Shown: positions 23,601-32,989, counted from the first letter of the stretch. The stretch is 64,000 bases of DNA from Tretioscincus oriximinensis (GCA_022410635.1 JAJVDF010000001.1:10580777-10644776); one strand, 5' to 3'. The notes: generated from the letters alone by a model not told the origin. A program made the numbers and translations.

Positions 23601-26600
23601 GGTAGTTTAAGTTCCATTGTCCTGTATAACTGAGATATCATGAAGATGCTTCGATGCTGGCAGGTCAACCTTGTGTGCACACAGCCACAAATTATTATTA
23701 AAATGTATCAATAAAAGGAGTGGCATTTTTTACCCTACATTCCTGGAATAGGCAACCCACACCCTGCTGGGATGCATTGCCGTTGGATCAGGAAAGGGCC
23801 ACTTGCATTGGTACTGGCTACAACCTATGAAGAGCCTTTAGAAGCAGTACTAAGTCTTCTAAGGCCATAAAACTTCATTCCTAGCCTCCCCTGTTTCTGG
23901 TTGGGTCCTTGTGATTAGTGTACCACTTTCAGTACCACTTCCTGGTGCTGCACTGAATGTTTCTGGATTCTAGACCATGCTCCCCAAGGGCTATTCTACA
24001 CTGTCTTTCTGTGGTCTGAAATAGTGGATCCTACAAGTGAGGCCTAAAGGCCTCTTAGCAAAAAATTCCTAGCCTCCGGCTCCAGGGAACCTTTTCTGGC
24101 ACACACTTTGGTACACCACTGAAATGAGTCTTTAGGAAGTACAGAAAATGGGGCAGGCTTTCTGTATGCCCCTGTGTCCCAGACCCATTAGTACACCAAT
24201 AGGCAGCATAATAAAAATCCACTGGTGATCCAGATCAAGTGCCTCTTAATTTAAATCATGCTCAATTCACATAGACAGAATGTACTAATGACAAGTATAG
24301 CTCCCATATTTCACACTAACATGCAGAAGAGGAGAGTCTTGTTTTATTGAAGAAATTGCACCCCATGTTCACCAAAGAGTCCCAGAGCAGAACAGAATTA
24401 AAAAGTGAAAGGATACAGAGCAATATCTACTAAAGGGGTGGAAGGTCTCAAAGCATTTTAGAGGCCTATAAGAAAAAGATACTTCCAAAGCAGCAGACTT
24501 GTCTACAAAAGCTCGTGCTTAACCTTTTCTTGTTAGTCTCTAAGGCGCCTATACTAAGAAGTCTGAATCCAGATTAAAACCAGCCTGTCTCTTACTTACA
24601 TGGTGAAGTTGTGAATGAAGGCTCCTTTGGGGATCTGGACGTCAAATACCAAGGTCTGTGGATACTTTGCTCTGTTTTCCACTTTCGTCTCCACCATGGT
24701 GTTGGTCAGTCGAGATGTAATGGTGGACTTAACTTTGTACGTATGGAGAATTACATTGTCATCCCCTGCTATCTGTAGCAACCAAAATATAGTGCCAGCT
24801 TCCAGAGATAACAATTAATGCAGTTCCAAACATGGACCCAGAATTTCCCCAAGAAACATTTTGTTATTATTTATACTCATCCAGGGGTCTAAAACACATC
24901 TTTATAGCTTACTATATGGGATTGCCACATGGATCAATGGCAACCCCACACAACCATTCTTTTTCCTACTTCACTTCTCATGATGAGTGAGGATACCACT
25001 CAGAACTACAGAACTGCTAGAAATATATTGTCCACAGCACACCTCTCTAGAGAAAACGTCCCCAAACTTGTGCCTGGCACGTGGCATTGACTTGAATATG
25101 CTTAAGAACTAGACAGGACTAGACAGGTTTATGGACACCAGGAAGGGTACGAGGAAGGATGTCTGGGTGTTGCCTCTAGGATGGAGAAACAGGCAGTACT
25201 CCTGAAATATCATTTGCAGGGAGTCATGAACAGGTGCATATTTTGCTTTCTTCAGTTCAGACTGCCCCGATGGATCTGGTGGCGCTCTGTTTGAGATAGA
25301 ATGCTGGATTAGATGGGCTCTGGCCTGATCCAGTATGGCTCTTCTTATGTTCTTAAGAAGGCTGGGATTTCACTTGCCTTATTTGGCATCATTCTATGGT
25401 TGCATCAATCTAGATCATTTCAAAGAAACCAGACAGAAAGCTGGTGGTAGTGGAGTTGACTTACCTTTCAGTACTGTCACTGACACTTGATAAGAGGAAA
25501 GGCAGTTTTCCTCCACAAAATAGTCCTACGAAGGTGAATCACAACTGGGCAAAGATTGGAAGTGCTATATTCAAGACTAAGGACATAATCTTCCTCAGCT
25601 CAGTCGCTAAGGAATCCGTCTCTTATCTGGGAGATGTTTCAAAGCCCTGTGTCAGGTGTAGGGAGGGGTGAGCACCTTCCACTAGCCTGTAGCTCTAGCC
25701 AACCCAGCTATTTGAAAGCATGAATTGCAAGAAATTGCAACTCACTGCAAGTAGATACATGGGAACCAACCCAGCCTGGTGGGGAAGATAGAATGTGAAC
25801 CTTCGGACAAAAATACCCTTGTAAGCCACTTTGAGTCCCTTTGAAAGGTGAGAAAAGCGGGGTATAAGAACCCAGTTCTTCTTCTTCTTTTGCTTCTTCT
25901 TCTGCTTCTGCTTCTTCTGTGGTATGAGCTGTTTTAATGCCCATTTGTTGAATCCTTTGTTTGCTTTGTAGACAATACCAATAAGCTGTTAACAGTGTTT
26001 TAGGAGGACATAGCTGCGCTATTAGAAGAGACCAGAAACCTCAAGAGCAGCTCATTTTAGGAATAGGATCATGGGAAACTGGACAAAGAGTTGTGAGGAT
26101 AATAGAAATGTTAAAGACGTACTTAGATGGTGAGCTAAAAGTGATTCTGCATTGCGTTTTCTAGCAGAGCAATTAACTACATTAAACTTGTGATTTCTGA
26201 GAATTCAGTGACCCACAAAGGCTCTTTGGCAGCTATTATAAGGTTCCAGGAGTTCATACAAACTACTGTTAGATAATGCTAGGATCAAATGCTTGAAAAA
26301 TACCCAAGAGGCCATGCTTCCAAGGGACCATATTAGTTTTAAACACATCTTCAGACATTCCTAGGCTGATTCATGTGCCTTCCATGTAGATTGTTGGACC
26401 ATGCCAAGCTATCAAAGATCATGGAAATGGCGTCAAAATTTCTCTAGTGGTCTCTGCATATGCCACAAAAATATTCTCAACTGGCAATTTTAGAAATTCC
26501 AAAGGTAGGCCAGAACAGATATGAGTCACATAGACTGCTGCTGGTGTGCCCCCTACTGACTGAACAAAGCACTTGTTCTACACTGAACTGCAGAACGTGG

Positions 26601-29600
26601 AAACTGACTCGATCAACTTTCTAGCATTCTATGAAAATATTGAGAAATAGAAGAGAACTGCTTCAGCACTTTAGTATCCTGGTATTGAAAACTGGGAAAT
26701 TCTCCTTAGGCAAATAATGGCATTGATCTACACAGGTAATGGTTAACTGCAAAATGGGACAAGATAACGTAGTCACAGAAAAAAGGGGGAAATTAGATTG
26801 AAAGCTCACCAATTCTCCAGACTCTTCATTGGATATGCTTCTCTAAAAAAAAAAGACAAAATATTTTGAATTAAAGGAAACAACTGGATATGAAAAAATA
26901 TTGTGTAAGTACTTATCTTGTGCCTAGTCACCAGCATGTCTCAGCTTCCTGCTCTGAAATGAACATAAGAGGAGGAGCCCTGCTGAATCAGGCCAGGGCC
27001 CATCTATCCTGCATTCTGTCTCACACAGAGGCCCACCAACTGCACCTGGGTGGTCTGAAACAGAAGAAGGCAAAATCCTCACCTATTCTTAACTCCCTAC
27101 AAATGGTATTACAGGAATACTGCCTGTTGCTCCACCTTGGAGGCAATATCAAGAAATCCATTCTATTTATATCTTTCACTTCCATTAGCTTGTTTAATTA
27201 TCTTAAAGCTATCCAGGCTGCTACCTACCACCATCTCTTCTGGATGTAAATTCCACTGTCAGGCTTTTTCTGGGTGCAAAAATACTTTCCTTTGTCTGTC
27301 CTAACTCTTCTGCCCATTAGTTTCAAGGAATGCCCCATGGTCCTAGTTTTGTGTGACAGATAAAATAATTTTCCCCATTTACCTTACCATCCAGTGGTGG
27401 GAGTTTTCTGGGCCAGAAATTTTGGCCCCAGAGGCCAAAAACTGCAGACATCACAGCTGCATAACATTTCCAGAAGTAGAGATCTGAAGTGACATCATGT
27501 GTGATGTCATTTCCGGTCCTACTTCCAATAATCGGGAAAATCCCAGTCAAAATCCCAGTACATGGGACGAGTGTTTCACGTGCTCATGCCATTGTACGGT
27601 GTGTGTGTGGTTGTTGTACAAATGTATGAGATTTAAGGTCACCTCCCTCCACTGATCCCACCTTATCCATCTCCTATGAGCCTTAGCTAGCATGATACTG
27701 TTGAAATAATAACTCAAAGTGTACCCATGGTGGCTGTGAATCAATTGTTTTTTCACATTTATTGCTAAATCATTCCAAGAAGGAATCTGCCTTTCCACAT
27801 TGACCCAAAGTAGTAAAGCCTGAGTCCTAGACACCTTCTCAGTTTTTTGTTTTATACTTTGGAGCAGCATAAAGCATACTCTGGGAAGAGCAGACCTGGT
27901 CACTGAAGCCTTTGTCATAGTTACTGAAGGATGAAGAAGGATGCAAGCTTCAGAAGGGTGCAGAACCTGTCCCAGATAGATTGTCAAGAATGGACAGCCT
28001 TGTTTCAGGATTGCTGGACTGCTCCAGCTGGGAACCACTCCAAGAGGAATGTTTTCAGATGGAATGCTTCAGAGTAGGTAACTACAGAAACATCCTAAGT
28101 GCTCTGACTTCAGCACATTATATGAAGCTGTGTAGGACTCATACCTCAGAACACTCCATATGCACAGTATAGAGCCTAAAGTAGATAGGATGCCCAAATC
28201 TATCCCACTGTACTAATAGATTTATTGGTGGACTAGTGAGCCCTTTGTAAATGTGAAAAATAGCCAAAATCTACACCTTTTGCAAAGTCTGTCAAAAAGC
28301 ATATTACCTGATGCCTGCGATTTTGAAGAGGAGATCTCAAGTGGACTCCTTCAGTCTCCCACTCAACCAATTTACCTGGAACCTATGTCATCAATAAGAA
28401 CAGGAAAAGAAACTGATGTATTAATACCATAGCTTAGAAGTGAAATGTTTATTATTATTTATTTATTTACATTTTTATATCACCCTATACCCTAAGGTCT
28501 CAAAGCGGTTAACAATAAAAACACAATTAACATATTAAAAACAATCACATCTAAAAAAAAAAAATCATCCCAAAGATTCTGGTGCCGCTTCTGCACTCAC
28601 CTTAAGTCTGAAAGAGGAAGGGTGTCCTCCATATGTACCTTCCATATGCTACTGTAGACCTTAGGGAGCCCTGTCCACCATTAATGCATTTCGTTTGCAT
28701 TGGCCAAAGCTGCAAACTGGGATGGGGCACCAAAATGGTCCCCTATGCTAGTCTGTGATGGGCTTCTTTAACAAAGTCCATAACAAACCAATTTTTATAT
28801 TGTGAAGGACGCGTGGACCCTATTCATGGCCCAGACAAATCTGCAAAGCATCCCACTGATTCATCCCCAGGATGTAATACAGTAGTGTAGTTAAGAAGAG
28901 TTGAAACAAAAGAGGATAATAAGATATTGGAGATAATTTTCAAATTGTGTTGGTAACAGCCACTGTAAGGCTACAACCCCTCTTTCCTATTAGGCGTAAA
29001 AATGAGGTAGCTGAATGTTGTGGTGGATGGAACATTAAGGACATCATAGACCTGGTCACACCACATCAAAGTAATCCATCTAAGGACAGAGAGCTCAGAC
29101 TATTTTCAGGCCATTTGCACTTACTTTGGGAGCAGTGAATCAGCTCAGGTCACCTTCTTTGTCTCTCAGCCCCAAAGTCAGACTGGCCTCCTCGAATGTA
29201 GAGGTGATGGGGGGGTAAGGTCGTAAGAACATAAGAGGAGACCTGCTGAATCAGGGCAGAACTCATCTAGTCCAGCATTCTGTGTCACATAGAGGTCCAC
29301 CAATTGCACCTGGGCAGTCTGAACAGAAGAAGGCAATATCTTCACCTATTCTTGACTCCAGCAAATGGTATTTCATAAGTACTACCTGTTGCTCCATCCC
29401 AGAGGCAGTTTCAAAAGATCTACCGTAGTAGCTATTTATACCCTTGGTGTCCATAAACTTGTCTAACTCTGTCTTAGATCTAACTAGGCTGGTAGCTATC
29501 AAGGCTAGTCATCATCTGACTGGGATACAGGGATGGACAGGGAAATCTTAATCTCTGCTAGTGCACAAGCAAGTTGGGGTGGGGTGGGGTGGGGTAAGAT

Positions 29601-32600
29601 GCTAACTTCTCCTGGGTGTTGCTCTTTCCTGTGCTGCTGTTCCTGTGCTGAAGCTTCATGGATCTCATGGACATTGTCCTGCCAAACCAATTTTGAGGGC
29701 ATGAGACTGCATGTCTGCCCATTGGCATGCTATGGTCTGATGGAGCCTATTCTCTTGCATTTCTGATGCCAATGTCAACTTCTTTCCATTTCTTGTAGCA
29801 AAAACAGAGGGCCTTTATGCCTTTATCTTGCTAAACCTGCATTAGTAAATCTGTATTTGCTTAGTCCCTATTAACTGGTAGCAGAATAATGCATTTGAAT
29901 TAAACAGGATGGGCAGCATTGGAACTAACACATGTTACTGTGTAGATTGGATGTATGTAGCCAGACCCATGCTCACTCAGATTCAGTCTCTATATGGCTG
30001 CACTGCTGCATAATCTGGAGCATACAGCACTGTTATGGATGTAATCCTAATTAATGTATTATTAATTATTGATTATTAATTCATATCTGATATGTATTGC
30101 CAGTAGTCCCATGCAGACAATGTGGACTATTCAGCTCCTTAAACCAGATTGCCATATTCAGTGTTGGTATAATAATAATATAGGATACTGCTGAAAACCT
30201 GCAGAATGCACAGAGGTTTGCCTGCATGATAACATGACACATATATCTGCATTTTTAATAGTGTGTAACACCCAGATGTATATGTATGACTGTCATTTTA
30301 AAAGGTAAGAGCATAAGAGGAACCTCTGTCCATTTTATCCAGCATCTTGTCTCTCACAGTGGCTCACCAACCACTTCTGGCCATCTGAGACAGAAGGAGA
30401 AGGCAAAGCTTTCACCTGTTTCCATTCCTGCAAATGGCTGTCTGTCTCTTCAGCCTAAAGTCAGCATCTAGACAACCATACTGATAACCACTGATCCACC
30501 TTCCTTCCATGAATTGGCTTAATACCATCCAGGCAGTTTGCTGGACCCACCACCTTTTTAAATTCCACAGACTGCTAACCTACTAAGTGAAACAATACTT
30601 CACCTTGACAGTTCTAACTCTCTGCTCATCAACGTTATAGCGGTGCCCTTGATTCTAGTATCAAAGACAGACACATTTCCTTCAGAAGCACATCTGATTT
30701 GTTTCTGATGTTCACATGCTCCAATCTGATTTCTACGCACAGCCCTCAGAGTAAGAAGCAAAAACATACAGCATCACTCAAAGTACCTCAATTCAATTAA
30801 ACAGACATTTGCTCCCAAAATTAAAAGTCTTCAACAGTAAGCAAAATGTTAACCTGAAACCATACATTAACTTATGGGAAAAAGCTTCTCACATAATCTG
30901 AAGCAGACAAAAACAAGAAAAAGCAGACCAATACGGAATATGAAAGTGGCTATTTCTTTGAAAAGCAATCACAGGGGTTTCAAATAGAACAGATTTCTCT
31001 ATTCACACAGAATTCTTTTTCAAAGGATTTTTATTTTCGAGGGTCGTCATCTGATCTCACTAGGGTATCCTGTCTGTGTTTCAATCTGGATTCAAGTTCA
31101 CCTGCTCGCTATTTTCTTCTCGTTTTCTTTATGCTAGGAGGTCTTGATTTCAGTTTTAGCAGCACTCGTACCACCCTAGCATAAGGAAAACGAAAATGAA
31201 ACATAAATCATAGTTGTAAAAAACGCCAGAGAAAAGCAGCTTTCATAACAATTTCCCCTGCTGCAGCAAGAAATACTGTGCGCCGCCATCTTGACCGGTG
31301 CGGCACCCACGCATATTATTGGCAAACATGACCACGCATGTGTGGCTGGAAGCATCATCACCCATNGGGGGATTTTGCACTGGTGAAATCCTTTGATGGG
31401 CCACACCCACAGGCTGGTGATCCGTGTGGTCACCATACTTTCCTCACCCGCTGGAAATGGAAACTCCATGAGAACAGAATACAAATACCGTAGAAACAGA
31501 ATACAAATAACTGAAAATTCATTTTGGCATTTTTCTTTCTAAAAACTTGGTGGTTAGAACTTCGTTGGGAAGGGAGGTTTCACATTGTTAACCTATGTTG
31601 TGGTCCATAATGAATCAATCTTGATTGCTCTTTAGAAGGACAAATACCGAGGCTAAAAATCAAGTGATTCGGCCACATAATGGGAAGACGGCCTCACTAG
31701 AAAAGACCCTGATCCTGGGAAAGACTGAAGGGATATTATACCCTCACTTCTCATATGAAGGGACTCAGAGCGGCTCTCAAGGTCAATTTTCGCCCAAAGG
31801 CTTACATCTATCTTCCCCACCAGATTAGTGGTAGTAGCCAGTAATCTACCTGAAATGTAGATTGAACATCTACTTTCTTTCAAAAAGCTGAGTTGCCTGA
31901 AGCTGTGGCCAGTAGAGCGCGTTCACCTCTCTCCACAGCTGACACAGGGCTTTGAGAACAGATATCTCGCATGAAAGACCAACTCTTAATGTCTAGGCCA
32001 TTTGTGCCTCGAAGGAAGAGGGTATGATTGAAGATGGGATAGTGTTATGGAAGCAACAAATATAAGACTTTTGGGAGGCAGTGGGAGAAAGGGGGGCATG
32101 ACAGGGGCGGATTTAGGCTATATTTTGCTCATGGGCTGTAATTTACTTACTTACTTAGTTAGTTAGTTTATTTATTTTATTTTACGCTCCCCTTCCCTCA
32201 GGTACTTTGGGTTTTATAATAATAAAAGCAATCAAAATATTAATATCTTCTTAGAACTACTAGTAGCTATATTTTGCCTAAATACTGCTCTGGCAGGAGG
32301 TTACTAAGAATTGTACACAGGTGAACGAGTGAAATACAACAATTTACGTTATCTTGTGCATAAAATATGCAACGTGTATTTTAAATGTGCATGCATGCCG
32401 ATCACCCAAGGAGCAAGGCTATTATTTCTGCAGTTTAAATCAGTGTTTTTCAAATTGTGGTTGTCTCGATGTTCTAGATTATAACTCCCTGCGTTCTGTC
32501 CCACCGGGGCTACAAAGAATACTGAGAGCTGTGCTTCGTTCAGTATATTTTGGGTGATTTTGCTCAATTATTATGTATCATTTTATATATAATTGAAGCT

Positions 32601-32989
32601 TTAAAAGGGCATTACCTACAATTGTCACCTATTATGAATCTTGGTGCCCTTCTTCTTAGCTGCTTTGTAAATTGCACTCCATGTCGAATGGAGAGCAATT
32701 ACTGCTACAAAACAAAGTTAATTATTATTCTGGAAAAATGAGGTTTTGTTGCCAGTTCAAAATCCCTATGGTAATTCAAGGAGGCGAGTTATGGCTCAGC
32801 AGAAGGCTATGGCTGCATTGCAACCTATAGAAAAAGCCATCAAAGTAACTCATTCTGTATTCATAAATGGCAATCCTCTGTAGAAGGCTTGGAACATAAA
32901 GAAGAAATAAGACTTACGTCTGTGATGATGTCCAAGGTCCATATCTCTGAAACCATGAAAACCATAAGGAGACAAGCTAGATAGTTCAT
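5439..32989 (-). CDS. ITIH2: ITIH2, inter-alpha-trypsin inhibitor heavy chain 2 (15 exons seen, 3' end outside window)
   Basis: Secreted heavy chain HC2. In known family members it is esterified to bikunin's chondroitin sulphate and passed to hyaluronan, stabilising extracellular matrix. The spliced reading frame is: 32918-32989, 28308-28382, 26810-26842, 24600-24772, 22812-22916, 21984-22146, 20730-20837, 19585-19713, 17777-17893, 11873-12041, 10721-10846, 8609-8790, 8006-8191, 6438-6577, 5439-5653. This gives 1993 nt, about 664 residues, against about 946 in human. Predicted layout: signal peptide about 1-18, propeptide to R50, VIT domain about 65-200, vWA domain about 305-490 with D313-x-S315-x-S317, T383 and D418 as the metal site. 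Phases agree at every junction and no stop or frameshift is present. The C-terminal exons, including the DPHF chondroitin-attachment segment, were not found and probably lie left of position 1. The match to ITIH2 rather than ITIH1/3/4 rests on long near-identical blocks and on the divergent ITIH5 neighbour. Confidence 0.95.
5654..6437. repeat. ITIH2 intron 14: tandem tRNA-like repeat with inserted element
   Basis: 5840-6311 contains four degenerate tRNA-like units (CTACCACTGAGATACTG; GGGGAGCAAACCAGTGA; TTGAGCTACAGTCACTCTCA; CTACCACTGAGTTAGAGT), same family as 1-195. A separate element at about 6009-6118 interrupts them between repeated ACTTTGC words. Confidence 0.5.
6009..6118. mobile_element. 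short element of the 'TTAGTCTCAAAGTGCT' family
   Basis: Runs from ATCTGAAGAAGG to CTATTTCTCTGAAATCA and is flanked by ACTTTGC on both sides. It carries TCTTAGTCTCAAAGTGCTA and CATGGCTATTTCTCTGAAAT, as do the elements at 19746-19882 and 21624-21775; TGTCTACAAAAGCTCATG also recurs at about 24500. Confidence 0.5.
6438..6577 (-). CDS. ITIH2: ITIH2 exon 14
   Basis: 140 nt, residues 547-592 plus two bases of R593. [20 protein letters not shown] and [15 protein letters not shown] match human [20 protein letters not shown] and [15 protein letters not shown]. Acceptor TTGCAG, donor GTAAGA. Confidence 0.95.
7002..7285 (-). mobile_element. tRNA-derived SINE in ITIH2 intron 13
   Basis: Tail (GGAGAA)n at 7005-7040, then CTCAAAGTGGCTTACAAGG, and at the right end the tRNA-like head (GAAACCCAACCTCCCAGATG, reverse strand). 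Matches the copy at 25596-25925 in inverted orientation. The remainder of the intron (6578-8005) shows no other recognisable feature. Confidence 0.7.
8006..8191 (-). CDS. ITIH2: ITIH2 exon 13
   Basis: 186 nt, 62 residues (485-546), phase 0 both ends. [20 protein letters not shown] and [15 protein letters not shown] are diagnostic of ITI heavy chains and closest to ITIH2. Acceptor TTTACAG, donor GTAAGT. Confidence 0.96.
8609..8790 (-). CDS. ITIH2: ITIH2 exon 12: end of vWA domain
   Basis: 182 nt, phase 1 in, 0 out, ending at residue 484. [37 protein letters not shown] and ETSSQMK match human ITIH2. Acceptor TTTCAG, donor GTGAAC. Confidence 0.96.
8791..10720 (-). other. ITIH2 intron 11, no recognised element
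   Basis: AT-rich intron of 1.9 kb between exons 12 and 11. I see no coding exon, tRNA, or well-defined transposon; short similarity of 8960-9060 to 10310-10390 (AGAATGGTCTCCAGG-like and AAATGGTCTGCAG-like) may be old repeat. Confidence 0.5.
10721..10846 (-). CDS. ITIH2: ITIH2 exon 11: vWA domain, remaining MIDAS residues
   Basis: 126 nt, phase 1 in and 1 out. [18 protein letters not shown] and [15 protein letters not shown] supply T383 and D418 of the metal site. Nearly identical to human ITIH2. Acceptor AAACAG, donor GTAAGA. Confidence 0.96.
10847..11872 (-). other. ITIH2 intron 10, nothing recognised
   Basis: About 1 kb between exons 11 and 10. Short open frames only; no heavy-chain motif, RNA gene or clear repeat. 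Confidence 0.5.
11873..12041 (-). CDS. ITIH2: ITIH2 exon 10: vWA domain
   Basis: 169 nt, residues 326-381 plus one base of G382. [33 protein letters not shown] and [11 protein letters not shown] match the human exon. An extra Cys (C355) sits where human has a Thr. Acceptor TTTCAG, donor GTAAAT. It is 5.7 kb from exon 9; that intron holds a CR1 and a fold-back hAT-like element. Confidence 0.95.
12042..13326 (-). other. left part of ITIH2 intron 9, mostly unique sequence
   Basis: No coding exon. About 12555-12710 has inverted fragments (GGCCTATGGGGCCC near the left; CCTAGGGGCCTCC near the right) that could be a worn short DNA transposon. The rest is AT-rich unique sequence. Confidence 0.4.
13327..15990 (-). 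mobile_element. CR1 LINE, 5'-truncated and degraded, in ITIH2 intron 9
   Basis: Minus-strand CR1. The 3' end shows the hallmark octamer repeat (CTATGATTCTATGATTC) after GAGGTCCCTTCCAACTC. Protein fragments in order: endonuclease C-terminal part with [13 protein letters not shown] (about 15795-15454), a basic linker (15367-15026), reverse transcriptase with [24 protein letters not shown] and FADDTKL (14559-13864), and the tail with [13 protein letters not shown] (13937-13584). The pieces lie in different frames and contain stops, so the element is dead. It has the same orientation as ITIH2. Confidence 0.92.
16965..17543. mobile_element. fold-back hAT-type non-autonomous element, copy A
   Basis: Terminal inverted repeats TAGGGTTGCCATA and TATGGCAGCCTTA, with an 8-bp duplication AGTTCAAC on both sides (16957-16964 and 17544-17551). 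No transposase. Inside are inverted segments (CCAACTCGCCTCCAGT against ACTGGAGGCGAGTTGG) and a GTGTGCG-rich alternating tract. Same family as 58352-58966. An 8-bp duplication is typical of hAT transposons. Confidence 0.85.
17702..17750 (+). repeat. (AAC)n/(AAT)n microsatellite
   Basis: ACAACAACAACAACAA followed by AATAACAATAACAATA, about 30 bp downstream (in gene sense) of the ITIH2 exon 9 donor. Confidence 0.9.
17777..17893 (-). CDS. ITIH2: ITIH2 exon 9: start of vWA domain, MIDAS
   Basis: 117 nt, residues 287-325, phase 0 both ends. [20 protein letters not shown] precedes [20 protein letters not shown]313, S315 and S317 form the first part of the metal-ion-dependent adhesion site. Almost identical to human ITIH2. 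Acceptor TTTACAG, donor GTAAAC. Confidence 0.96.
17894..19584 (-). other. ITIH2 intron 8, old repeats
   Basis: 18265-18420 carries CTTTGACTAGACCAAGGTCA followed by CCCAGCT, a word common in ancient SINE/LINE tails, and a perfect 11-bp-arm hairpin (ACAAGGTGTC ... GACACCTTGT) at 18307-18333. 19190-19330 resembles 24090-24190 (CACACTTTGGTRYACYRCT). No coding exon seen. Confidence 0.45.
19585..19713 (-). CDS. ITIH2: ITIH2 exon 8: linker before vWA domain, Gla region
   Basis: 129 nt, residues 244-286, phase 0 both ends. [18 protein letters not shown] and [17 protein letters not shown] match human ITIH2, including the paired cysteines C258 and C261. Human ITIH2 carries two gamma-carboxyglutamates in its REEK motif; here the motif reads R278-E279-N280-K281, so only one Glu is kept. 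C261 lies in a new N-C-S sequon. The acceptor is TTAAG, and a hairpin element has inserted 19-33 nt upstream of it. Confidence 0.95.
19746..19882. mobile_element. 137-bp hairpin element next to ITIH2 exon 8 acceptor
   Basis: Flanked by a perfect 14-bp direct repeat AACAATACTGAATT (19732-19745 and 19883-19896). The interior folds back: GCAAAGGAGCTAACAGCACT with TTGAGACTAAC pairs with GTTAGTCTCAAAGTGCTGCT and AGCTCCTTTGC. A related copy with its own 12-bp duplication is at 21624-21775. The duplication length suggests a retroposition-like insertion rather than a classical DNA transposon. Confidence 0.8.
20730..20837 (-). CDS. ITIH2: ITIH2 exon 7
   Basis: 108 nt, 36 residues (208-243), phase 0 both ends. 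[17 protein letters not shown] and [13 protein letters not shown] match human VDVWVIEPQGLRFLHVP and FDGVPVISKG. Acceptor CCACAG, donor GTAATG. A run of Ts with one N lies just upstream in the intron and does not touch the exon. Confidence 0.95.
21471..21545 (+). repeat. fragment of a hAT-like repeat
   Basis: CAGGGGCATAGTTACCATAG followed by a G/C-rich stretch has the look of one end of a hAT-type element; no matching second end was found. Confidence 0.3.
21624..21775. mobile_element. 152-bp hairpin element, second copy
   Basis: Flanked by CATGCAATATAG at 21612-21623 and 21776-21787. Contains the same fold-back arms as 19746-19882 but in the opposite orientation, with the CATGGCTATTTCTCTGAAAT end at the right. 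It lies in ITIH2 intron 6, about 200 bp from exon 6. Confidence 0.8.
21984..22146 (-). CDS. ITIH2: ITIH2 exon 6: end of VIT domain
   Basis: 163 nt encoding [37 protein letters not shown] and [11 protein letters not shown], residues 153-207. These align closely with human ITIH2 ([26 protein letters not shown]). Acceptor is ATTCAG, donor GTAAAA, phase 0 out. Confidence 0.95.
22812..22916 (-). CDS. ITIH2: ITIH2 exon 5: VIT domain
   Basis: 105 nt, phase 2 in and phase 2 out. Encodes [20 protein letters not shown] then [15 protein letters not shown]. The FAQARAKGK block matches the [15 protein letters not shown] block of human ITIH2. Acceptor is CCTTCAG, donor GTATGG. No damage seen. Confidence 0.94.
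22917..24599 (-). other. ITIH2 intron 4, no gene recognised
   Basis: Contains a C run at 23180-23189 and old repeat-like sequence at 23990-24260 related to 19180-19330. At 24495-24550 a fragment with TGTCTACAAAAGCTCGTGCT and GTTAGTCTCTAAGG belongs to the hairpin-element family. No exon found. Confidence 0.45.
24600..24772 (-). CDS. ITIH2: ITIH2 exon 4: first half of VIT domain
   Basis: Encodes residues 61-117 plus two bases of M118. Visible family blocks are [26 protein letters not shown] and the sequon N115-F-T, a glycosylation position conserved in heavy chains. Acceptor is GCTACAG, donor GTAAGT, end phase 2 (AT|G). The same phase-2 break within the NFTM motif is seen in ITIH5 exon 3 of this window, which supports both models. 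Confidence 0.95.
25105..25356 (+). mobile_element. CR1/L2-like LINE 3' fragment
   Basis: Starts GACAGGACTAGACAGGTTTA and ends CTTCTTATGTTCTTA, the family's 3' terminus, plus-strand orientation. More diverged than the young copies. Confidence 0.75.
25596..25925 (+). mobile_element. tRNA-derived SINE, complete copy
   Basis: Head AGCTCAGTCGCTAAGGAATC and GTTTCAAAGCC resemble Pol III A and B boxes; body includes TGCAAGAAATTGCAACTCAC; 3' part GAAAAGCGGGGTATAAGAAC followed by (TTC)n at 25875-25920. Lies in ITIH2 intron 3. Confidence 0.8.
26810..26842 (-). CDS. ITIH2: ITIH2 exon 3: 11-residue microexon at mature N-terminus
   Basis: A 33-nt exon encoding [11 protein letters not shown], phase 0 on both sides, with a long T-rich tract before its AG and a GTGAGC donor. 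It corresponds to the acidic RSLPGES-type start of mature human ITIH2. The first Arg completes the RRHQR cleavage site, so mature protein should begin with SIS. It was found by looking for the missing link between exons 2 and 4. Confidence 0.85.
26958..27385 (-). mobile_element. CR1/L2-like LINE 3' fragment
   Basis: GAACATAAGAGGAGGAGCCC at the left is the reverse of the family 3' end; the right part corresponds to the encoded tail. Lies in ITIH2 intron 2, 115 bp from exon 3. Diverged copy. Confidence 0.7.
27400..28040 (-). repeat. degenerate repeat with GGAAGTGACATCA-type words and partly open frame
   Basis: 27470-27530 holds CATTTCCAGAAGTAG, GAAGTGACATCATG and GATGTCATTTCCGG. The adjoining minus-strand frame (about 28038-27547) stays open for 163 codons with W/R-rich blocks such as [12 protein letters not shown] and may be old LINE coding sequence. 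No known domain could be fixed. Confidence 0.35.
28308..28382 (-). CDS. ITIH2: ITIH2 exon 2: propeptide
   Basis: Encodes 25 residues, VPGKLVEWE... ending NRRHQ, phase 0 at both ends (acceptor ...ACATAG, donor GTAATA). PGK and NRR-x-Q match human ITIH2. Together with the first residue of exon 3 it forms the basic RRHQR site at residues 46-50, where the propeptide is expected to be removed. It is shorter and more divergent than later exons, as usual for a propeptide. The match is short, so confidence is a little lower. Confidence 0.85.
28443..28562 (-). repeat. LINE/SINE tail fragment
   Basis: TTATTATTTATTTATTTACA then TTTTTATATCACCCTATACC and TCTCAAAGCGGTTAACAAT, the common reverse-strand 3' tail of reptile LINE/SINE families. 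A similar piece is at 2791-2872. Confidence 0.5.
29222..29510 (-). mobile_element. CR1/L2-like LINE 3' fragment
   Basis: GTAAGAACATAAGAGGAGAC at left, GTGTCCATAAACTTGTCTA at about 29448. Minus orientation, in ITIH2 intron 1. A (GGGGT)n tract follows at 29576-29597. Confidence 0.7.
30305..30700 (-). mobile_element. old CR1/L2-like LINE 3' fragment
   Basis: AAGAGCATAAGAGGAACCTC, CTCTCACAGTGGCTCACCA and the encoded-tail region are recognisable but strongly diverged. In ITIH2 intron 1. Confidence 0.6.
31735..32025 (-). mobile_element. tRNA-derived SINE, inverted copy
   Basis: TATTATACCCTCACTTCTCA at left is the reversed 3' end; TGACACAGGGCTTTGAGAAC at right is the reversed tRNA-like head. In ITIH2 intron 1. 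Confidence 0.65.
32918..32989 (-). CDS. ITIH2: ITIH2 exon 1 (coding part): signal peptide
   Basis: Encodes 24 residues starting [15 protein letters not shown], a hydrophobic secretion signal comparable to that of human ITIH2. The start codon is at 32989, preceded by GGAGCAAG. The exon ends in GAC followed by GTAAGTC, phase 0. The next exon continues directly in frame. Conservation of the signal itself is low, so the call rests on position, frame, donor and hydrophobicity. Confidence 0.85.

Noticed and set aside
27547..28038. 163-codon minus-strand frame as a possible ITIH2 exon
   Set aside because: No heavy-chain similarity and the ITIH2 frame is already complete between exons 2 and 3; more likely old LINE sequence.
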